64,000 bases of DNA, taken from contig JAYPCO010000001.1 of assembly GCA_038124765.1 (NCBI GenBank), positions 1 to 64,000 on the forward strand. The letters run 5' to 3'. Shown here one piece after another: positions 26,801-36,479 of this stretch (positions are counted from its first letter, which is position 1; every line of letters begins with the position of its first letter). A model generated the notes under the pieces. It was not told the DNA's origin. It worked only from the letters and a program-made list of their open reading frames with translations, and ran no database searches. The stretch is from HIMB59 sp038124765. GTDB lineage: Bacteria; Pseudomonadota; Alphaproteobacteria; HIMB59. Position numbers and translations under genes: made by a program.

Positions 26801-27963
26801 GATTCCAATTTGTTGTAAATAAATGGTTTGAATAACTCAAGAGCCATCTTCTTAGGGAGACCACATTGATGAAGCATTAATTCAGGGCCAACAACAATTA
26901 CTGATCTACCTGAATAGTCAACACGCTTACCTAATAAATTTTGTCTAAATCTACCTTGTTTGCCTTTAAGCATTTCGGATAAAGATTTAAGAGGTCTCTT
27001 ATTAGTACTGGTTATAACTCGTCCTCTTCTACCATTATCAAATAAAGCGTCAACAGACTCTTGGAGCATTCTTTTTTCATTTCTTACAATGATATCAGGC
27101 GCTCTAAGGTCTAATAATCTTTTTAATCTATTATTTCTATTAATTACTCTTCTGTATAAATCATTTAGGTCTGAAGTAGCAAATCTACCACCTTCAAGGG
27201 GAACTAGAGGTCTTAGTTCAGGGGGAATGACTGGAAGTACTTTTAATATCATCCATTCAGGTTTAATTTTAGCTTTTTTGAAGCCTTCAATAACCTTCAT
27301 TCTTTTTAAAATTTTCTTTTTCTTAGTCTCAGATGAGGTTGCTTCGCTTTCCTCTATTAATTTATTAACTTCATCTTCGAGGTTAAGATTTGAAAGAATT
27401 TCATGGACAGCTTCAGCGCCAATTCCATGCTTGAAAGTATCTTCACCAAATTGATCAATCGCTTCTTCTAATTCTTCATCTGTTAATAACTGATTTTGAC
27501 TTAAACCAGACATTAAAGGGTCAATTACGATATGACTTTCAAAATATAAAACTTTTTCTAAATTTTTTAGAGTAATATCTAACGCAAGACCTATTCTACT
27601 AGGAAGTGATTTTAAGAACCAAATATGTGCAACAGGAGAAGCAAGCTCAATATGAGCCATTCTTTCTCTTCTTACTTTGGATAATGTAACTTCAACACCA
27701 CATTTTTCACATGTGATGCCTTTAAATTTCATTCTTTTGTATTTACCGCATAAACACTCATAGTCCTTAGTAGGTCCGAAAATTCTTGCACAGAATAGAC
27801 CTTCCCTTTCAGGTTTAAAGGTTCTGTAATTAATTGTTTCGGGTTTTTTTATTTCACCAAAAGACCATGATCTAATTTGCTCAGGACTAGAAACAGATAT
27901 TTTAATCTGATCAAAGTTTAGAGTCTGATTATTAGTTTTAAATAAGTTAGTTAAGTCTTTCAT
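23842..27963 (-). CDS. rpoC: RNA polymerase beta' subunit
   Basis: RpoC supplies the catalytic magnesium site of RNA polymerase. The 1373-residue protein has the first zinc finger (CLCGKYKRMKFKGITCEKCG, about 71-90), the catalytic NADFDGDQMAVH (about 459-470), the bridge helix and trigger loop region, and the second zinc site (CGCVNGICAKAYG). Length is normal for a proteobacterial RpoC. It starts two bases after rpoB. Confidence 0.99.
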   Translation of the reverse strand: MKDLTNLFKTNNQTLNFDQIKISVSSPEQIRSWSFGEIKKPETINYRTFKPEREGLFCARIFGPTKDYECLCGKYKRMKFKGITCEKCGVEVTLSKVRRERMAHIELASPVAHIWFLKSLPSRIGLALDITLKNLEKVLYFESHIVIDPLMSGLSQNQLLTDEELEEAIDQFGEDTFKHGIGAEAVHEILSNLNLEDEVNKLIEESEATSSETKKKKILKRMKVIEGFKKAKIKPEWMILKVLPVIPPELRPLVPLEGGRFATSDLNDLYRRVINRNNRLKRLLDLRAPDIIVRNEKRMLQESVDALFDNGRRGRVITSTNKRPLKSLSEMLKGKQGRFRQNLLGKRVDYSGRSVIVVGPELMLHQCGLPKKMALELFKPFIYNKLESYGFASTLKSARKMVESERPEVWDILDEVIREHPVLLNRAPTLHRLGIQAFEPVLIEGKAIQLHPLVCTAFNADFDGDQMAVHIPLSLEAQLEARVLMMSTNNILSPSSGKPIIVPSQDIVLGIYYLSLINENEEPKKYFSHVGEVEFALENKSVHLHTPILFRTKTFNKDTNTHELKKFKTSPGRVLLYRTVPESNDLPFDCVNKILTKKEVSNLLDNVYRFTGQKATCIFVDQIMNVGFKYAAKAGISFGKDDLVVPEEKNSLIQETQKQVTSLENQYQEGLITEREKYNKVVGLWSTCTDKVAKAMMKTVSSSKDNQINSVYIMAHSGARGSEAQLKQLAGMRGLMARPSGEIIENPIISNFKDGLTVLEYFNSTHGARKGLADTALKTASSGYLTRRLVDVAQDLTITQKDCTCSNGLGVDTIYESGEVSVPLKDRVFGRFLADDVKNKSGQTILKNGDYISHDEIEKIEKENITSVRIKSPITCGCVNGICAKAYGRDLAKGEPVNTGEAVGIIAAQSIGEPGTQLTMRTFHVGGVASSSAEKSNFESPSDGKIKIKNLRSVKNENNNEIIINRTTEIEIYDVNKTLVSTFRAPYGSTLMVKDAADISLNQLILEWDPYTVPIIAEESGILDFKDLVEGVSFIERFDETTGISSKVIIDWKSFQGKQDLKPQLLITDEKGDLVKTKNSKNSASYDLSVGIVLNIDKGKEINAGDVIARIPRASSKTKDITGGLPRVADIFESRKPKNPAVLAEISGTIEFGKDIKSKRRIIINPETGEPVEYLIPKGTYIYFNEGDKVNKGDMIVDGTPAPGDILNILGIEALADYMVREVQKVYRLQGVLIDDKHIECITRQMLQKVEVIESGDSEFLAGDVVDRIAVIEKNNSLKAEGKKEVEYKMMILGITKASLQTNSFISAASFQETTRVLTEAAINGKVDNLTGLKENVIVGKLIPAGTGNVIRALRKEAKIRDNSLLKQLENAK

Positions 27964-27965
27964 TT

Positions 27966-30900
27966 TTATGCGCTCTCCAAATTCTCAGTAGGATTTGTTT
28001 CAATCAATTCAACATTTAAACCTAGTGATTTTAATTCTTTAACAAGTACGTGGAACGATTCAGGAATACCACTTTCAAAATTATAATCTCCTCTAATTAA
28101 GGCTTCATATACTTTAGTTCTACCGGCGACATCATCAGATTTGATAGTTAGTATTTCCTGCAATGTATTAGATGCTCCATACGCCTCAAGAGCCCAAACT
28201 TCCATTTCACCAAATCTTTGTCCACCAAACTGGGCTTTACCGCCGAGAGGCTGTTGAGTAACTAAACTATAAGGACCAATAGATCTTGCGTGAATTTTAT
28301 CATCAATTAAATGATGTAGTTTGAGGATGTATTTATATCCAACTGTAACTTTTCTTTCGAACCTCTCGCCAGATCTTCCATCAAATAAATACACTTGGCC
28401 ACTATTGTCAAAACCAGCTTTATCAAGCAATGATGTAATTTCTTCAGTATTTGTACCATCAAATACAGGGGTAGCAAAAGTTACTCCTTTTTCTAGATTA
28501 CCAGCTAATTCAACGAGTTGATCATCATTCATATTTTGGATCTCTAGTGAAGAGTCTTTGTTTTGCTCATAGAAATTAGCCAAAGATTGTTTCAATTGGT
28601 TAATATTGCCTTCTTTACGTGCAAGATCTAAACTTCGAGAAATTTGCTGACCAAGTCCATAGGCAGCCCAACCTAGGTGAGTCTCTAAAATTTGACCGAT
28701 ATTCATACGACTTGGAACGCCTAAAGGGTTCAACAAAACATCCACTGGAGTTCCATCTTCCAGAAATGGCATATCCTCGATTGGAACGATTTTAGATATA
28801 ACACCTTTATTGCCATGTCTTCCAGCCATCTTATCACCTGCTTGAAGTTTTCTTTTTACAGCAACAAAAACTTTAACTACTTTTAAAACGCCAGGTAAAA
28901 GATCATCGCCACTTTGGATTTTTTCAATTTTATTTTGAAATTTTTTATCTAACAAAATGACAGCATCATTAAAAATTTTCTTTTGAGAGTTAAAGGTTTC
29001 CATTGAAACCTTATCATCAACTTCAATCTTCTCTAGAAAATCAATATTTTTAGAATCTAAAAGACTTGTTTCTATTTTTGAACCCTTAGAGATGCCTTCT
29101 AATGATACATTAGAGGTTTTATTAGCAAATAAACTTATCAAATTTTGTTTATAGTTATTTTCTAAAATATTTTTTTCATCATCTCTGTCTTTTGCAAGAC
29201 GGTCAATTTCAACTCTCTCAATAGCTATAGTTCGCTCGTCTTTTTCAACGCCTCTTCTAACTAAAACCTGAACATCCACAACTACACCTGAATAACCAGT
29301 TGGAAGTCTTAATGATGTATCTTTAACGTCAGCTGCTTTTTCTGAGAAAATAGCTCTTAATAGTTTCTCTTCAGGGGTAATAGGTGAATCGCCTTTTGGA
29401 GAAACTTTTCCAACTAGAATATCTCCTGGTTTTACCTCGGAACCAATATAAACAATACCAGCTTCATCTAAATTGGTAATACTCTCATCGCCAACGTTTG
29501 GCATATCTCTTGTGATTTCTTCAGGACCAAGTTTTGTATCTCGACATAAAACTTCAAATTCTTCAATGTGAATTGATGTATACCTGTCCTCATGCACAAC
29601 TCGTTCTGACATGATAATTGAGTCTTCAAAGTTGTAACCATTCCAAGGCATAAATCCTACAAGAAGGTTTCTTCCGAGAGCCAATTCACCTAAATCAGTT
29701 GACGGGCCATCAGCAATAATATCGCCTCTTTGAACATAATCACCAATTTTTACAATTGGTTTTTGATTAATTGCCGTGCTTTGATTGGACCTTTGAAACT
29801 TTTTTAAATTATAAATATCAACTCCACTTTTGTCTTTGCTTATTGTTTTTGAGTCAGATCTTATAACAATCCTAGAGGAGTCAACTTGATATACATAACC
29901 ACTATTCTTAGCAACAACTACCGCACCACTGTCGCGTGCAACTTTGGATTCAAAACCTGTTCCAACTAGCGGAGCTTCACTTTTAATAAGGGGAACAGCC
30001 TGTCTCATCATGTTAGAACCCATAAGTGCTCTGTTAGCATCATCATTTTCTAAAAAAGGAATTAGTGAGGCTGCTACAGAAACTAGCTGCTGCGGATTAA
30101 CATCCATAAAATCAATTTCCGAAGGTTCGCAGAAGATAAAATCACCTCTTCTTCTACAAGAAACTTGTTCTTCAGCAAATTTTCCATTTTGATCTAAAGG
30201 ACTATTTGCCTGAGCAATTGTATACTTCTCTTCTTCATCAGCGTTTAAGTATAAAACTTCTTTTGTTACTACGCCGTTACTAATTTTCCTATATGGTGTT
30301 TCGATAAATCCATATTGATTAATTCTAGCATAGGAAGAAAGGCTATTAATCAAACCAATGTTTGAACCTTCAGGAGTTTCAATTGGACAAATTCTTCCAT
30401 AGTGAGTTGTGTGAACGTCTCTTACTTCAAATCCCGCTCTTTCTCTAGTTAGACCACCAGGTCCTAAAGCAGAAATTCTTCTTTTGTGAGTAATTTCACT
30501 GAGTGGATTTGTTTGATCCATAAACTGACTCAATTGACTAGTACCAGTAAATTCTTTAAGAACTGTCTGAATAGGTTTTGAATTAACTAAATCTTGAGGC
30601 ATGATTGATTCAATATCAACCGTTCCCATTTTTTCTCTAATGGCTCTTTCCATTCTGACTAGACCAATTCTGTATTGATTTTCAATTAACTCACCTACAG
30701 AGCGGACTCTTCGATTACCTAAATGGTCAATATCATCTTTGCCAGCATTGTCTGTCTTCATGTCGAAAAGTTTTTTTGCAACTGCGAGAATGTCTGATTT
30801 ACTTAAAACTCTAGTTTTATTATCTTTATTTAATGAGAGATAAGAGTTTAACTTAACTCTACCTACCTCTGACAAGTCATATCTATCTTCATTAAAAAAC

Positions 30901-32162
30901 ATATTCTGAAAAAGATAATTACTTGCTTCTAATGTTGGGGGCTCACCAGGACGTAAAATTTTGAATATGTCAAATAAAGCCTCTTCTCTTGAATTATTTT
31001 TATCTGAGACTAAAGAGTTTATTACACCAAGATTACCTGTTGCCTGATTAGCATTTATTACAGAAAATTCGTTAATTGAAAGTTCATTTAATCTTTCAAA
31101 AAATTCTTTACTTAAGATAGTCCCCGCTTCAGCGTATACAAGACCATTATCAAGGTTAACAATGTCATTTGATAAGTAAAAACCATACAAAGATTCTTCT
31201 TCAAATAAAAATTTATTTACTTTTTTATCTTTAATTTCTTTTAAAAGTTTCATTGATAGTTTTACATCTTTATAAGCAACAATTTCTTTATCGGTTGGAT
31301 TAACTAGATTAAATGGAAGGTTCTTATATTTAAACTTATCTAAATCTAAATTAACTACCCATCCATCCTTATGCTTAGTAAATGAGAATGTTTCATAGAA
31401 ATATGTTAAAATTTCCTGAGAGGTCATACCTGATATTTTATATATATCCGGCTCAACTTTGTTTTGTTTACACTCTTCTAAATATTTTTCCGATGCTTTA
31501 GATGGTAATGCTTGAAGAATAGTAGTAGATATCATCTTCTTTTTTCTATCAATTCTAAAGTAAATGTTATCTTTGTGGTCAAATTCAAAATCTAACCAAG
31601 AACCTCTGTAGGGAATTATTCTAGCGTTGTATAAAACTTTACCACTAGCATGAGTTTTGCCTTCATCATGATCAAAGAAAACACCTGGTGATCTGTGAAG
31701 TTGGCTAACAACAACTCTTTCAGTACCATTAACAACAAATGTACCGTTGTTTGTCATTAGAGGAAGATCGCCTAAATATACAACTTGCTCTTTTATATCT
31801 CTTAAAGATTTCTCACCTGTTTCCTCATTAAGATCCCATATAATAAGTCTAAAAGTCACCATGAGAGATGCAGAAAATGTAAGACCTTTTCGTCTACATT
31901 CATCAACATCATATTTTGGGTTATCTAAATAATAGTCGATATAATGTAGTTCAGACTTGCCTGCGTAGTCTTTAATGGGAAAGACGGAATTAAAGACTTC
32001 CTGAAGGCCAGTATTTGAACGTTCCTCAACTGATTTCCCTAATTGCAGGAATTTATCAAATGAGATTTTTTGAATATCAACTAAATTTGGTACCTCAATC
32101 GTTTTACCGATTTTACCAAACGAGTAACGTATTCTTTTTTTTTCAGTAAAGCTAAGTGGCAT
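27966..32162 (-). CDS. rpoB: RNA polymerase beta subunit
   Basis: RpoB forms the other half of the polymerase active-site cleft. The 1398-residue protein includes the rifampicin pocket (SQLSQFMDQTNPLSE and THKRRISALGPGG, about residues 535-565) with residues typical of sensitive enzymes. It also has the C-terminal GGKAQFGGQRFGEMEVWALEA-type segment that packs against beta'. It follows rplL after 30 bases; I saw no obvious attenuator hairpin there. Confidence 0.99.
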   Translation of the reverse strand: MPLSFTEKKRIRYSFGKIGKTIEVPNLVDIQKISFDKFLQLGKSVEERSNTGLQEVFNSVFPIKDYAGKSELHYIDYYLDNPKYDVDECRRKGLTFSASLMVTFRLIIWDLNEETGEKSLRDIKEQVVYLGDLPLMTNNGTFVVNGTERVVVSQLHRSPGVFFDHDEGKTHASGKVLYNARIIPYRGSWLDFEFDHKDNIYFRIDRKKKMISTTILQALPSKASEKYLEECKQNKVEPDIYKISGMTSQEILTYFYETFSFTKHKDGWVVNLDLDKFKYKNLPFNLVNPTDKEIVAYKDVKLSMKLLKEIKDKKVNKFLFEEESLYGFYLSNDIVNLDNGLVYAEAGTILSKEFFERLNELSINEFSVINANQATGNLGVINSLVSDKNNSREEALFDIFKILRPGEPPTLEASNYLFQNMFFNEDRYDLSEVGRVKLNSYLSLNKDNKTRVLSKSDILAVAKKLFDMKTDNAGKDDIDHLGNRRVRSVGELIENQYRIGLVRMERAIREKMGTVDIESIMPQDLVNSKPIQTVLKEFTGTSQLSQFMDQTNPLSEITHKRRISALGPGGLTRERAGFEVRDVHTTHYGRICPIETPEGSNIGLINSLSSYARINQYGFIETPYRKISNGVVTKEVLYLNADEEEKYTIAQANSPLDQNGKFAEEQVSCRRRGDFIFCEPSEIDFMDVNPQQLVSVAASLIPFLENDDANRALMGSNMMRQAVPLIKSEAPLVGTGFESKVARDSGAVVVAKNSGYVYQVDSSRIVIRSDSKTISKDKSGVDIYNLKKFQRSNQSTAINQKPIVKIGDYVQRGDIIADGPSTDLGELALGRNLLVGFMPWNGYNFEDSIIMSERVVHEDRYTSIHIEEFEVLCRDTKLGPEEITRDMPNVGDESITNLDEAGIVYIGSEVKPGDILVGKVSPKGDSPITPEEKLLRAIFSEKAADVKDTSLRLPTGYSGVVVDVQVLVRRGVEKDERTIAIERVEIDRLAKDRDDEKNILENNYKQNLISLFANKTSNVSLEGISKGSKIETSLLDSKNIDFLEKIEVDDKVSMETFNSQKKIFNDAVILLDKKFQNKIEKIQSGDDLLPGVLKVVKVFVAVKRKLQAGDKMAGRHGNKGVISKIVPIEDMPFLEDGTPVDVLLNPLGVPSRMNIGQILETHLGWAAYGLGQQISRSLDLARKEGNINQLKQSLANFYEQNKDSSLEIQNMNDDQLVELAGNLEKGVTFATPVFDGTNTEEITSLLDKAGFDNSGQVYLFDGRSGERFERKVTVGYKYILKLHHLIDDKIHARSIGPYSLVTQQPLGGKAQFGGQRFGEMEVWALEAYGASNTLQEILTIKSDDVAGRTKVYEALIRGDYNFESGIPESFHVLVKELKSLGLNVELIETNPTENLESA

Positions 32163-32192
32163 ATGTTATAGAACCTATTTAATTAAATATAA

Positions 32193-32567
32193 TTACTTAA
32201 GTTCTACTTTTGCGCCAGCGGCTTCTAACTGAGCTTTTAGTGCTTCAGCTTCTTCCTTCTTTACACCCTCTTTTAAAGTTTTTGGAGCTCCCTCTACCAT
32301 ATCTTTAGCTTCTTTTAAGCCAAGACCAGTGATTGCTCTTACTTCTTTGATAACGTTAATTTTTTGATCACCTGCTGCTGCAAGTACTACATCAAAACTA
32401 TCTTTTGCTTCAGCTGCTTCAGCTGCTGGAGCTGCACCTGCAGCTGCTACTGCTACTGGAGCTGCTGCTGAAACTCCCCATTTTTCTTCTAAAAGTTTTG
32501 AAAGTTCCGCTGCTTCCATAACTGTTAAAGTTGATAAATCATCAACAATTTTATTTAAATCTGCCAT
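32193..32567 (-). CDS. rplL: 50S ribosomal protein L7/L12
   Basis: L7/L12 forms the mobile stalk that recruits translation GTPases. The 124-residue protein has an N-terminal dimerisation domain, a very alanine-rich hinge (about 34-55) and the C-terminal GLGLKEAKDMVEGAPK helix. Codon choice in the hinge is repetitive (gctgct). Confidence 0.98.
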   Translation of the reverse strand: MADLNKIVDDLSTLTVMEAAELSKLLEEKWGVSAAAPVAVAAAGAAPAAEAAEAKDSFDVVLAAAGDQKINVIKEVRAITGLGLKEAKDMVEGAPKTLKEGVKKEEAEALKAQLEAAGAKVELK

Positions 32568-32583
32568 TTAAGTCTCTCCCTAA

Positions 32584-33090
32584 TTAGTCTTTTTTATTTT
32601 GTAAAATTGAAATAATGTCCTGATCCGGTCTTAGAAGTAATCTAACAAGTTTTGAAGCAGGCGCATTAATCAGCCCAACTATTTTTCCTCTTAATTCGTC
32701 AAGAGTAGGTAAAGTTGCAACCTTTGCTATATCGTCTTTTGTGTATAGCTGGTTATCAAAAAAAGCTACCTCTGCAGATAGTTTTTTTAAATCCTTTTCA
32801 AATTTTTTACAAACTTTTGCAGTTCCAACCGGATTGTTTGTAAATATTAAAAGTTTTTGTTGTGATAAGAACTCATTCAGCCCTTTTTTATCTTCACTTT
32901 TTTCAACAAATATTTTAACGATATTATTTTTGGAAATCTTAGTAACTCCATCATTGTTACGTATCTCAGTTCTAAATTTAATCATTTCTTTAACTGACAT
33001 TTGTGAAAATGAAGCAATAAACATTGCGGAATAGTCTTTTGACATTTTGTCAAGATTTTCAATGTATTGTTGTTTTTGAGTTCTGTTCAT
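32584..33090 (-). CDS. rplJ: 50S ribosomal protein L10
   Basis: L10 anchors L7/L12 dimers to 23S rRNA. The 168-residue protein has the N-terminal RNA-binding region and the C-terminal stalk-binding helix. It begins one base after rplA, so the long L10 leader used for autoregulation in enterobacteria is not present. Confidence 0.96.
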   Translation of the reverse strand: MNRTQKQQYIENLDKMSKDYSAMFIASFSQMSVKEMIKFRTEIRNNDGVTKISKNNIVKIFVEKSEDKKGLNEFLSQQKLLIFTNNPVGTAKVCKKFEKDLKKLSAEVAFFDNQLYTKDDIAKVATLPTLDELRGKIVGLINAPASKLVRLLLRPDQDIISILQNKKD

Positions 33091-33091
33091 T

Positions 33092-33766
33092 TTAAACCTC
33101 TAATTTAAGTCCGACACCCATTGTAGATGAGACATATACTGAATTTACAAAGTTTCCTTTTACTCCAGATGGTTTAATTTTTTTAATTTCATCAATAAAA
33201 GAAGTAATATTTTCAGCAATTTTATTGTTATCAAAGCTAATCTTACCAATAGCTGCGTGAATTGTTCCGGCCTTGTCATTTTTATAAGCAACTAGACCTT
33301 TATTAATATTTTCTATCGTGCCTTTGATGTCATTAGTAACTGTACCAGTTTTCGGATTAGGCATTAAGCCCTTAGGTCCTAATACTTTAGCAATCTTACT
33401 AACAACAGCCATCATATCAGGAGTAGCAATTATCACATCAACGTCGATTTTTTGTTGAAGTGAATTAACTAAATCGTCTCCGCCAACATGTTTCACTCCA
33501 AGCGCTTTAGCTTCTTCTGCTGCTTTGCCTTGTGCAAAAACTGCAATCTGTACTTTTTTACCCAAACCATGAGGGGGAACAAAACTACCGCGAACGTTTT
33601 GATCAGACTGTTTAGAGTCAATTCCAGTATTTATTGATACCTCAATTGATTCATCGAACTTAGAATATTTTTTTTCTTTTAAAATGTTAACAGCATCAAG
33701 AACTGAATATGATTTGTTGAAATTAATTCCTTCTATCTGTTTCTTTTTATTTTTAGATAATTTCAT
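33092..33766 (-). CDS. rplA: 50S ribosomal protein L1
   Basis: L1 forms the movable stalk near the E site. The 224-residue sequence has the KVLGPKGLMPNPKTGTV motif (about 126-142) and the terminal VYVSSTMGVGLKLE. It overlaps rplK by one base. Confidence 0.98.
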   Translation of the reverse strand: MKLSKNKKKQIEGINFNKSYSVLDAVNILKEKKYSKFDESIEVSINTGIDSKQSDQNVRGSFVPPHGLGKKVQIAVFAQGKAAEEAKALGVKHVGGDDLVNSLQQKIDVDVIIATPDMMAVVSKIAKVLGPKGLMPNPKTGTVTNDIKGTIENINKGLVAYKNDKAGTIHAAIGKISFDNNKIAENITSFIDEIKKIKPSGVKGNFVNSVYVSSTMGVGLKLEV

Positions 33767-34191
33767 TAAACAACCTCCATACCCATTGATCTAGCAGAAC
33801 CTAAGACAATTTTTGAAGCTTGGTCAACGTCATATGCATTTAAATCTTCTAGTTTTTCTTTGGCTATCTCTTTAATTTGAGCCATAGTAACTTTTCCCAG
33901 TGTAGATCTACCAGGAGTTTGACAACCTTTTTTAATTTTTGCAGCTTTTTTTAAATAAAATGTTACTGGTGGTTTTTTTGTGACAAAATCAAATGTTCTA
34001 TCTTTGTAAGCAGTGATGACTGTAGGAATTGGTGCACCTTTTTCTAAATCTTTAGTAGCGTCATTAAACTGTTTACAAAAATCTTGAATGTTCAAACCTT
34101 TTTGACCAAGAGCAGGTCCAACAGGAGGAGCTGGATTCGCAGAACCAGCAGGAATTTGTAATTTGATATAACCGAGTATTTCTTTTGCCAT
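33766..34191 (-). CDS. rplK: 50S ribosomal protein L11
   Basis: L11 belongs to the GTPase-associated centre and is needed for the stringent response. The 141-residue protein has the proline-rich N-terminal loop PAGSANPAPPVGPALGQ and the C-terminal rRNA-binding domain ending in GSARSMGMEVV. Confidence 0.98.
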   Translation of the reverse strand: MAKEILGYIKLQIPAGSANPAPPVGPALGQKGLNIQDFCKQFNDATKDLEKGAPIPTVITAYKDRTFDFVTKKPPVTFYLKKAAKIKKGCQTPGRSTLGKVTMAQIKEIAKEKLEDLNAYDVDQASKIVLGSARSMGMEVV

Positions 34192-34198
34192 GTTTTTT

Positions 34199-34744
34199 TT
34201 AGCCTTTTACCACCTGAGAATAGTCCAATTCTAAAGGAGTAGGTCTCCCAAAAATTGAGACGGACACTTTAAGCTTTTGTCGCGAACTGTCAACCTCTTC
34301 TATAATACCACTAAATGATGCAAAAGGTCCGTCTGATACCTTAATTTGCTCACCTACTTCGTATTCAAATTTTGGTTTAGGGTTATCAACACCTTCAGTG
34401 ATGTCTTGCAATAACTTAGAGACTTCTCTTTCAGATATAGCGATAGGCTTATCTTTTGTGCCAAGAAAATTCGATACTTTAGGAACATCTCTTACTAAAT
34501 GCCATGTATCGTCATTCATAACCATTTTGACTAATACATAACCTGGAAAGAATTTTTTTTCAGAGTTTACTCTTACCCCTCTTCTTACTTCAACTACTGC
34601 TTGAGTGGGGACGGAAACTTCACTCACAAGTTCTTCTAGTCCTACTTTAGCTGCTTCGTCCATAATTGCATCAGCAACTTTTTTTTCATAACCTGAGTGG
34701 CAGTGGACAACATACCATTTATGTGTATCTGAACTAGCTACCAT
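34199..34744 (-). CDS. nusG: Transcription termination/antitermination factor NusG
   Basis: NusG binds RNA polymerase with its NGN domain and links to Rho or S10 with its KOW domain. The 181-residue protein has WYVVHCHSGYEKKVADAI (about 10-27), FFPGYVLV and a C-terminal KOW segment with GPFASFSGIIEEVD. It lies between secE and rplK as usual. Confidence 0.98.
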   Translation of the reverse strand: MVASSDTHKWYVVHCHSGYEKKVADAIMDEAAKVGLEELVSEVSVPTQAVVEVRRGVRVNSEKKFFPGYVLVKMVMNDDTWHLVRDVPKVSNFLGTKDKPIAISEREVSKLLQDITEGVDNPKPKFEYEVGEQIKVSDGPFASFSGIIEEVDSSRQKLKVSVSIFGRPTPLELDYSQVVKG

Positions 34745-34747
34745 TAC

Positions 34748-34933
34748 CTACCCTAAAACAATTCTCACAAGAAAAGAGAAAAATTGATCAATCAACATAA
34801 GTATAATTGCAGCAATACTAATCACCACTAAAACAATACCTGCGGTAGTAAAAGTTTCTTTTTTAGAAGGCCAGGTAACTTTGGACACTTCTTGTCGAAC
34901 TTCTCTTAAATATTTAGCAGGGTTAAGTTTCAT
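34748..34933 (-). CDS. secE: Protein translocase subunit SecE
   Basis: The 61-residue protein is the short one-helix form of SecE, which clamps SecY. It has the amphipathic EVSKVTWPSKKET segment (about 15-27) followed by one membrane helix. It sits between tRNA-Trp and nusG. Confidence 0.97.
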   Translation of the reverse strand: MKLNPAKYLREVRQEVSKVTWPSKKETFTTAGIVLVVISIAAIILMLIDQFFSFLVRIVLG

Positions 34934-34946
34934 AATGTTTTACTTT

Positions 34947-35022
34947 TGGCAGGAGTGGCAGGCATCGAACCCGCAACCTCCGGTTTTGGAGACCGGCGCT
35001 CTACCAATTGAGCTACACTCCT
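34947..35022 (-). tRNA. tRNA-Trp (anticodon CCA)
   Basis: The minus strand forms a full cloverleaf: acceptor AGGAGTG with CACTCCT, D stem GCTC/GAGC, anticodon loop CTCCAAA and a T arm with GGTTCGATGCC. The discriminator is G and CCA is encoded. It lies between tuf and secE, the standard proteobacterial order. Confidence 0.96.
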
Positions 35023-35052
35023 TCATAATTAGTAATGCTGCAGAGAATTTAA

Positions 35053-36243
35053 TTAATCAAGAATCTCTGATACAACTCCTGAACCAACAGTTCTACCACC
35101 TTCACGGATAGCAAATCTTAAATTGTTATCCATAGCAATCGGTGCAAGTAGTTCTACTTCTAGAGTTAGGTTATCACCAGGCATTACCATTTCAGTACCT
35201 TCTGGAAGTTTGATTGAACCAGTCACGTCAGTAGTTCTGAAGTAAAACTGAGGTCTGTAGTTAGCAAAGAAAGGAGTGTGTCTTCCGCCTTCTTCTTTAC
35301 TTAAAGCATAAATTTCTGCTTTAAACTTCTTATGAGGCTTGATACTTCCTGGCTTCGCTAAAACTTGACCACGCTCAACTTCTTCTTTTTTAGTACCACG
35401 TAATAAAAGTCCAACGTTATCTCCAGCTTCACCTGAATCTAATAATTTTCTGAACATTTCCACACCTGTTACGGTTGTTTTTTGAGTATCACTTAAACCA
35501 AGGATTTCAACTTCCTCACCTGGTTTAATAATACCCTGTTCGATACGACCAGTAACAACAGTACCTCTTCCAGAAATTGAAAAAACGTCTTCAACTGGCA
35601 TTAAGAAAGGCTTATCTAAGTCTCTTTTTGGAGCTGGGATATATTCATCAACTTTGTTCATTAATTCAATAATTGAATTTTTACCAATCGCTTCATCTCT
35701 TTCTTCGATTGCAGCAAGTGCTGAACCTTTAACGATAGGAATATCATCTCCAGGGAAATCGTAGCTTGATAAAAGTTCACGGATTTCCATTTCAACTAAA
35801 TCTAATAATTCGGGATCATCTACTTGATCTACTTTGTTCATATAAACAACTAGAGCTGGAACACCAACCTGTCTTGCTAAAAGAATGTGTTCACGTGTTT
35901 GAGGCATTGGACCATCAGCTGCATTAACAACAAGAATACCACCATCCATCTGAGCAGCACCCGTGATCATGTTTTTTACATAGTCAGCGTGACCTGGGCA
36001 GTCTACGTGTGCGTAGTGTCTTTTATCTGTTGAATATTCAACGTGCGCAGTTGAAATTGTAATTCCTCTTTCTCTTTCTTCAGGAGCTTTATCAATTTGA
36101 TCATACGCAGTAAATGTTGCGCCACCTTTTTCTGCTAATACTTTAGTAATTGCAGCAGTCAGTGTTGTTTTACCATGGTCGACGTGACCGATAGTTCCGA
36201 TGTTGACGTGTTCTTTCGACCTGTCAAATTTTTCTTTAGCCAT
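35053..36243 (-). CDS. tuf: Elongation factor Tu
   Basis: EF-Tu delivers aminoacyl-tRNA to the ribosome. The 396-residue protein has G1 GHVDHGKTTLT (about 19-29), the RGITIS switch, DCPGHADY, NKVDQ and the two beta-barrel domains ending VVSEILD. It is the only tuf gene in the window. An AGAGGT ribosome-binding site precedes the ATG. Confidence 0.99.
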   Translation of the reverse strand: MAKEKFDRSKEHVNIGTIGHVDHGKTTLTAAITKVLAEKGGATFTAYDQIDKAPEERERGITISTAHVEYSTDKRHYAHVDCPGHADYVKNMITGAAQMDGGILVVNAADGPMPQTREHILLARQVGVPALVVYMNKVDQVDDPELLDLVEMEIRELLSSYDFPGDDIPIVKGSALAAIEERDEAIGKNSIIELMNKVDEYIPAPKRDLDKPFLMPVEDVFSISGRGTVVTGRIEQGIIKPGEEVEILGLSDTQKTTVTGVEMFRKLLDSGEAGDNVGLLLRGTKKEEVERGQVLAKPGSIKPHKKFKAEIYALSKEEGGRHTPFFANYRPQFYFRTTDVTGSIKLPEGTEMVMPGDNLTLEVELLAPIAMDNNLRFAIREGGRTVGSGVVSEILD

Positions 36244-36300
36244 TTAAGTTGTTACCTCTTTGTTGTTTTATTCTTTATAAATATTTTTTAATAATGTTTC

Positions 36301-36374
36301 TGGAGCGGGTGAAGGGAATCGAACCCTCGTAGCCAGCTTGGAAGGCTGGAGCTTTACCATTAAGCTACACCCGC
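36301..36374 (-). tRNA. tRNA-Gly (anticodon TCC)
   Basis: The minus strand folds with acceptor GCGGGTG/CACCCGC, anticodon stem CCAGC/GCTGG around loop CTTCCAA, and a T arm with GGTTCGATTCC. CCA is encoded. It lies between tRNA-Tyr and tuf. Confidence 0.96.
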
Positions 36375-36479
36375 AAATAGCGGGTAACCACTACAAAACA
36401 TTCACAAAAAAACAAATCCTTGTGAGTTCCGATAAACTACTTATTTTTCTTTAAAATTCAATAGTAAAAGTAAAAAAAG

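Noticed and set aside
26960..27454. 164-codon plus-strand ORF inside rpoC
   Set aside because: It is antisense to a highly conserved part of rpoC, with leucine/serine-rich low-complexity translation typical of shadow frames. The same applies to the plus-strand ORFs at 15805-16197, 23783-24223, 13274-13615 and 11937-12233.
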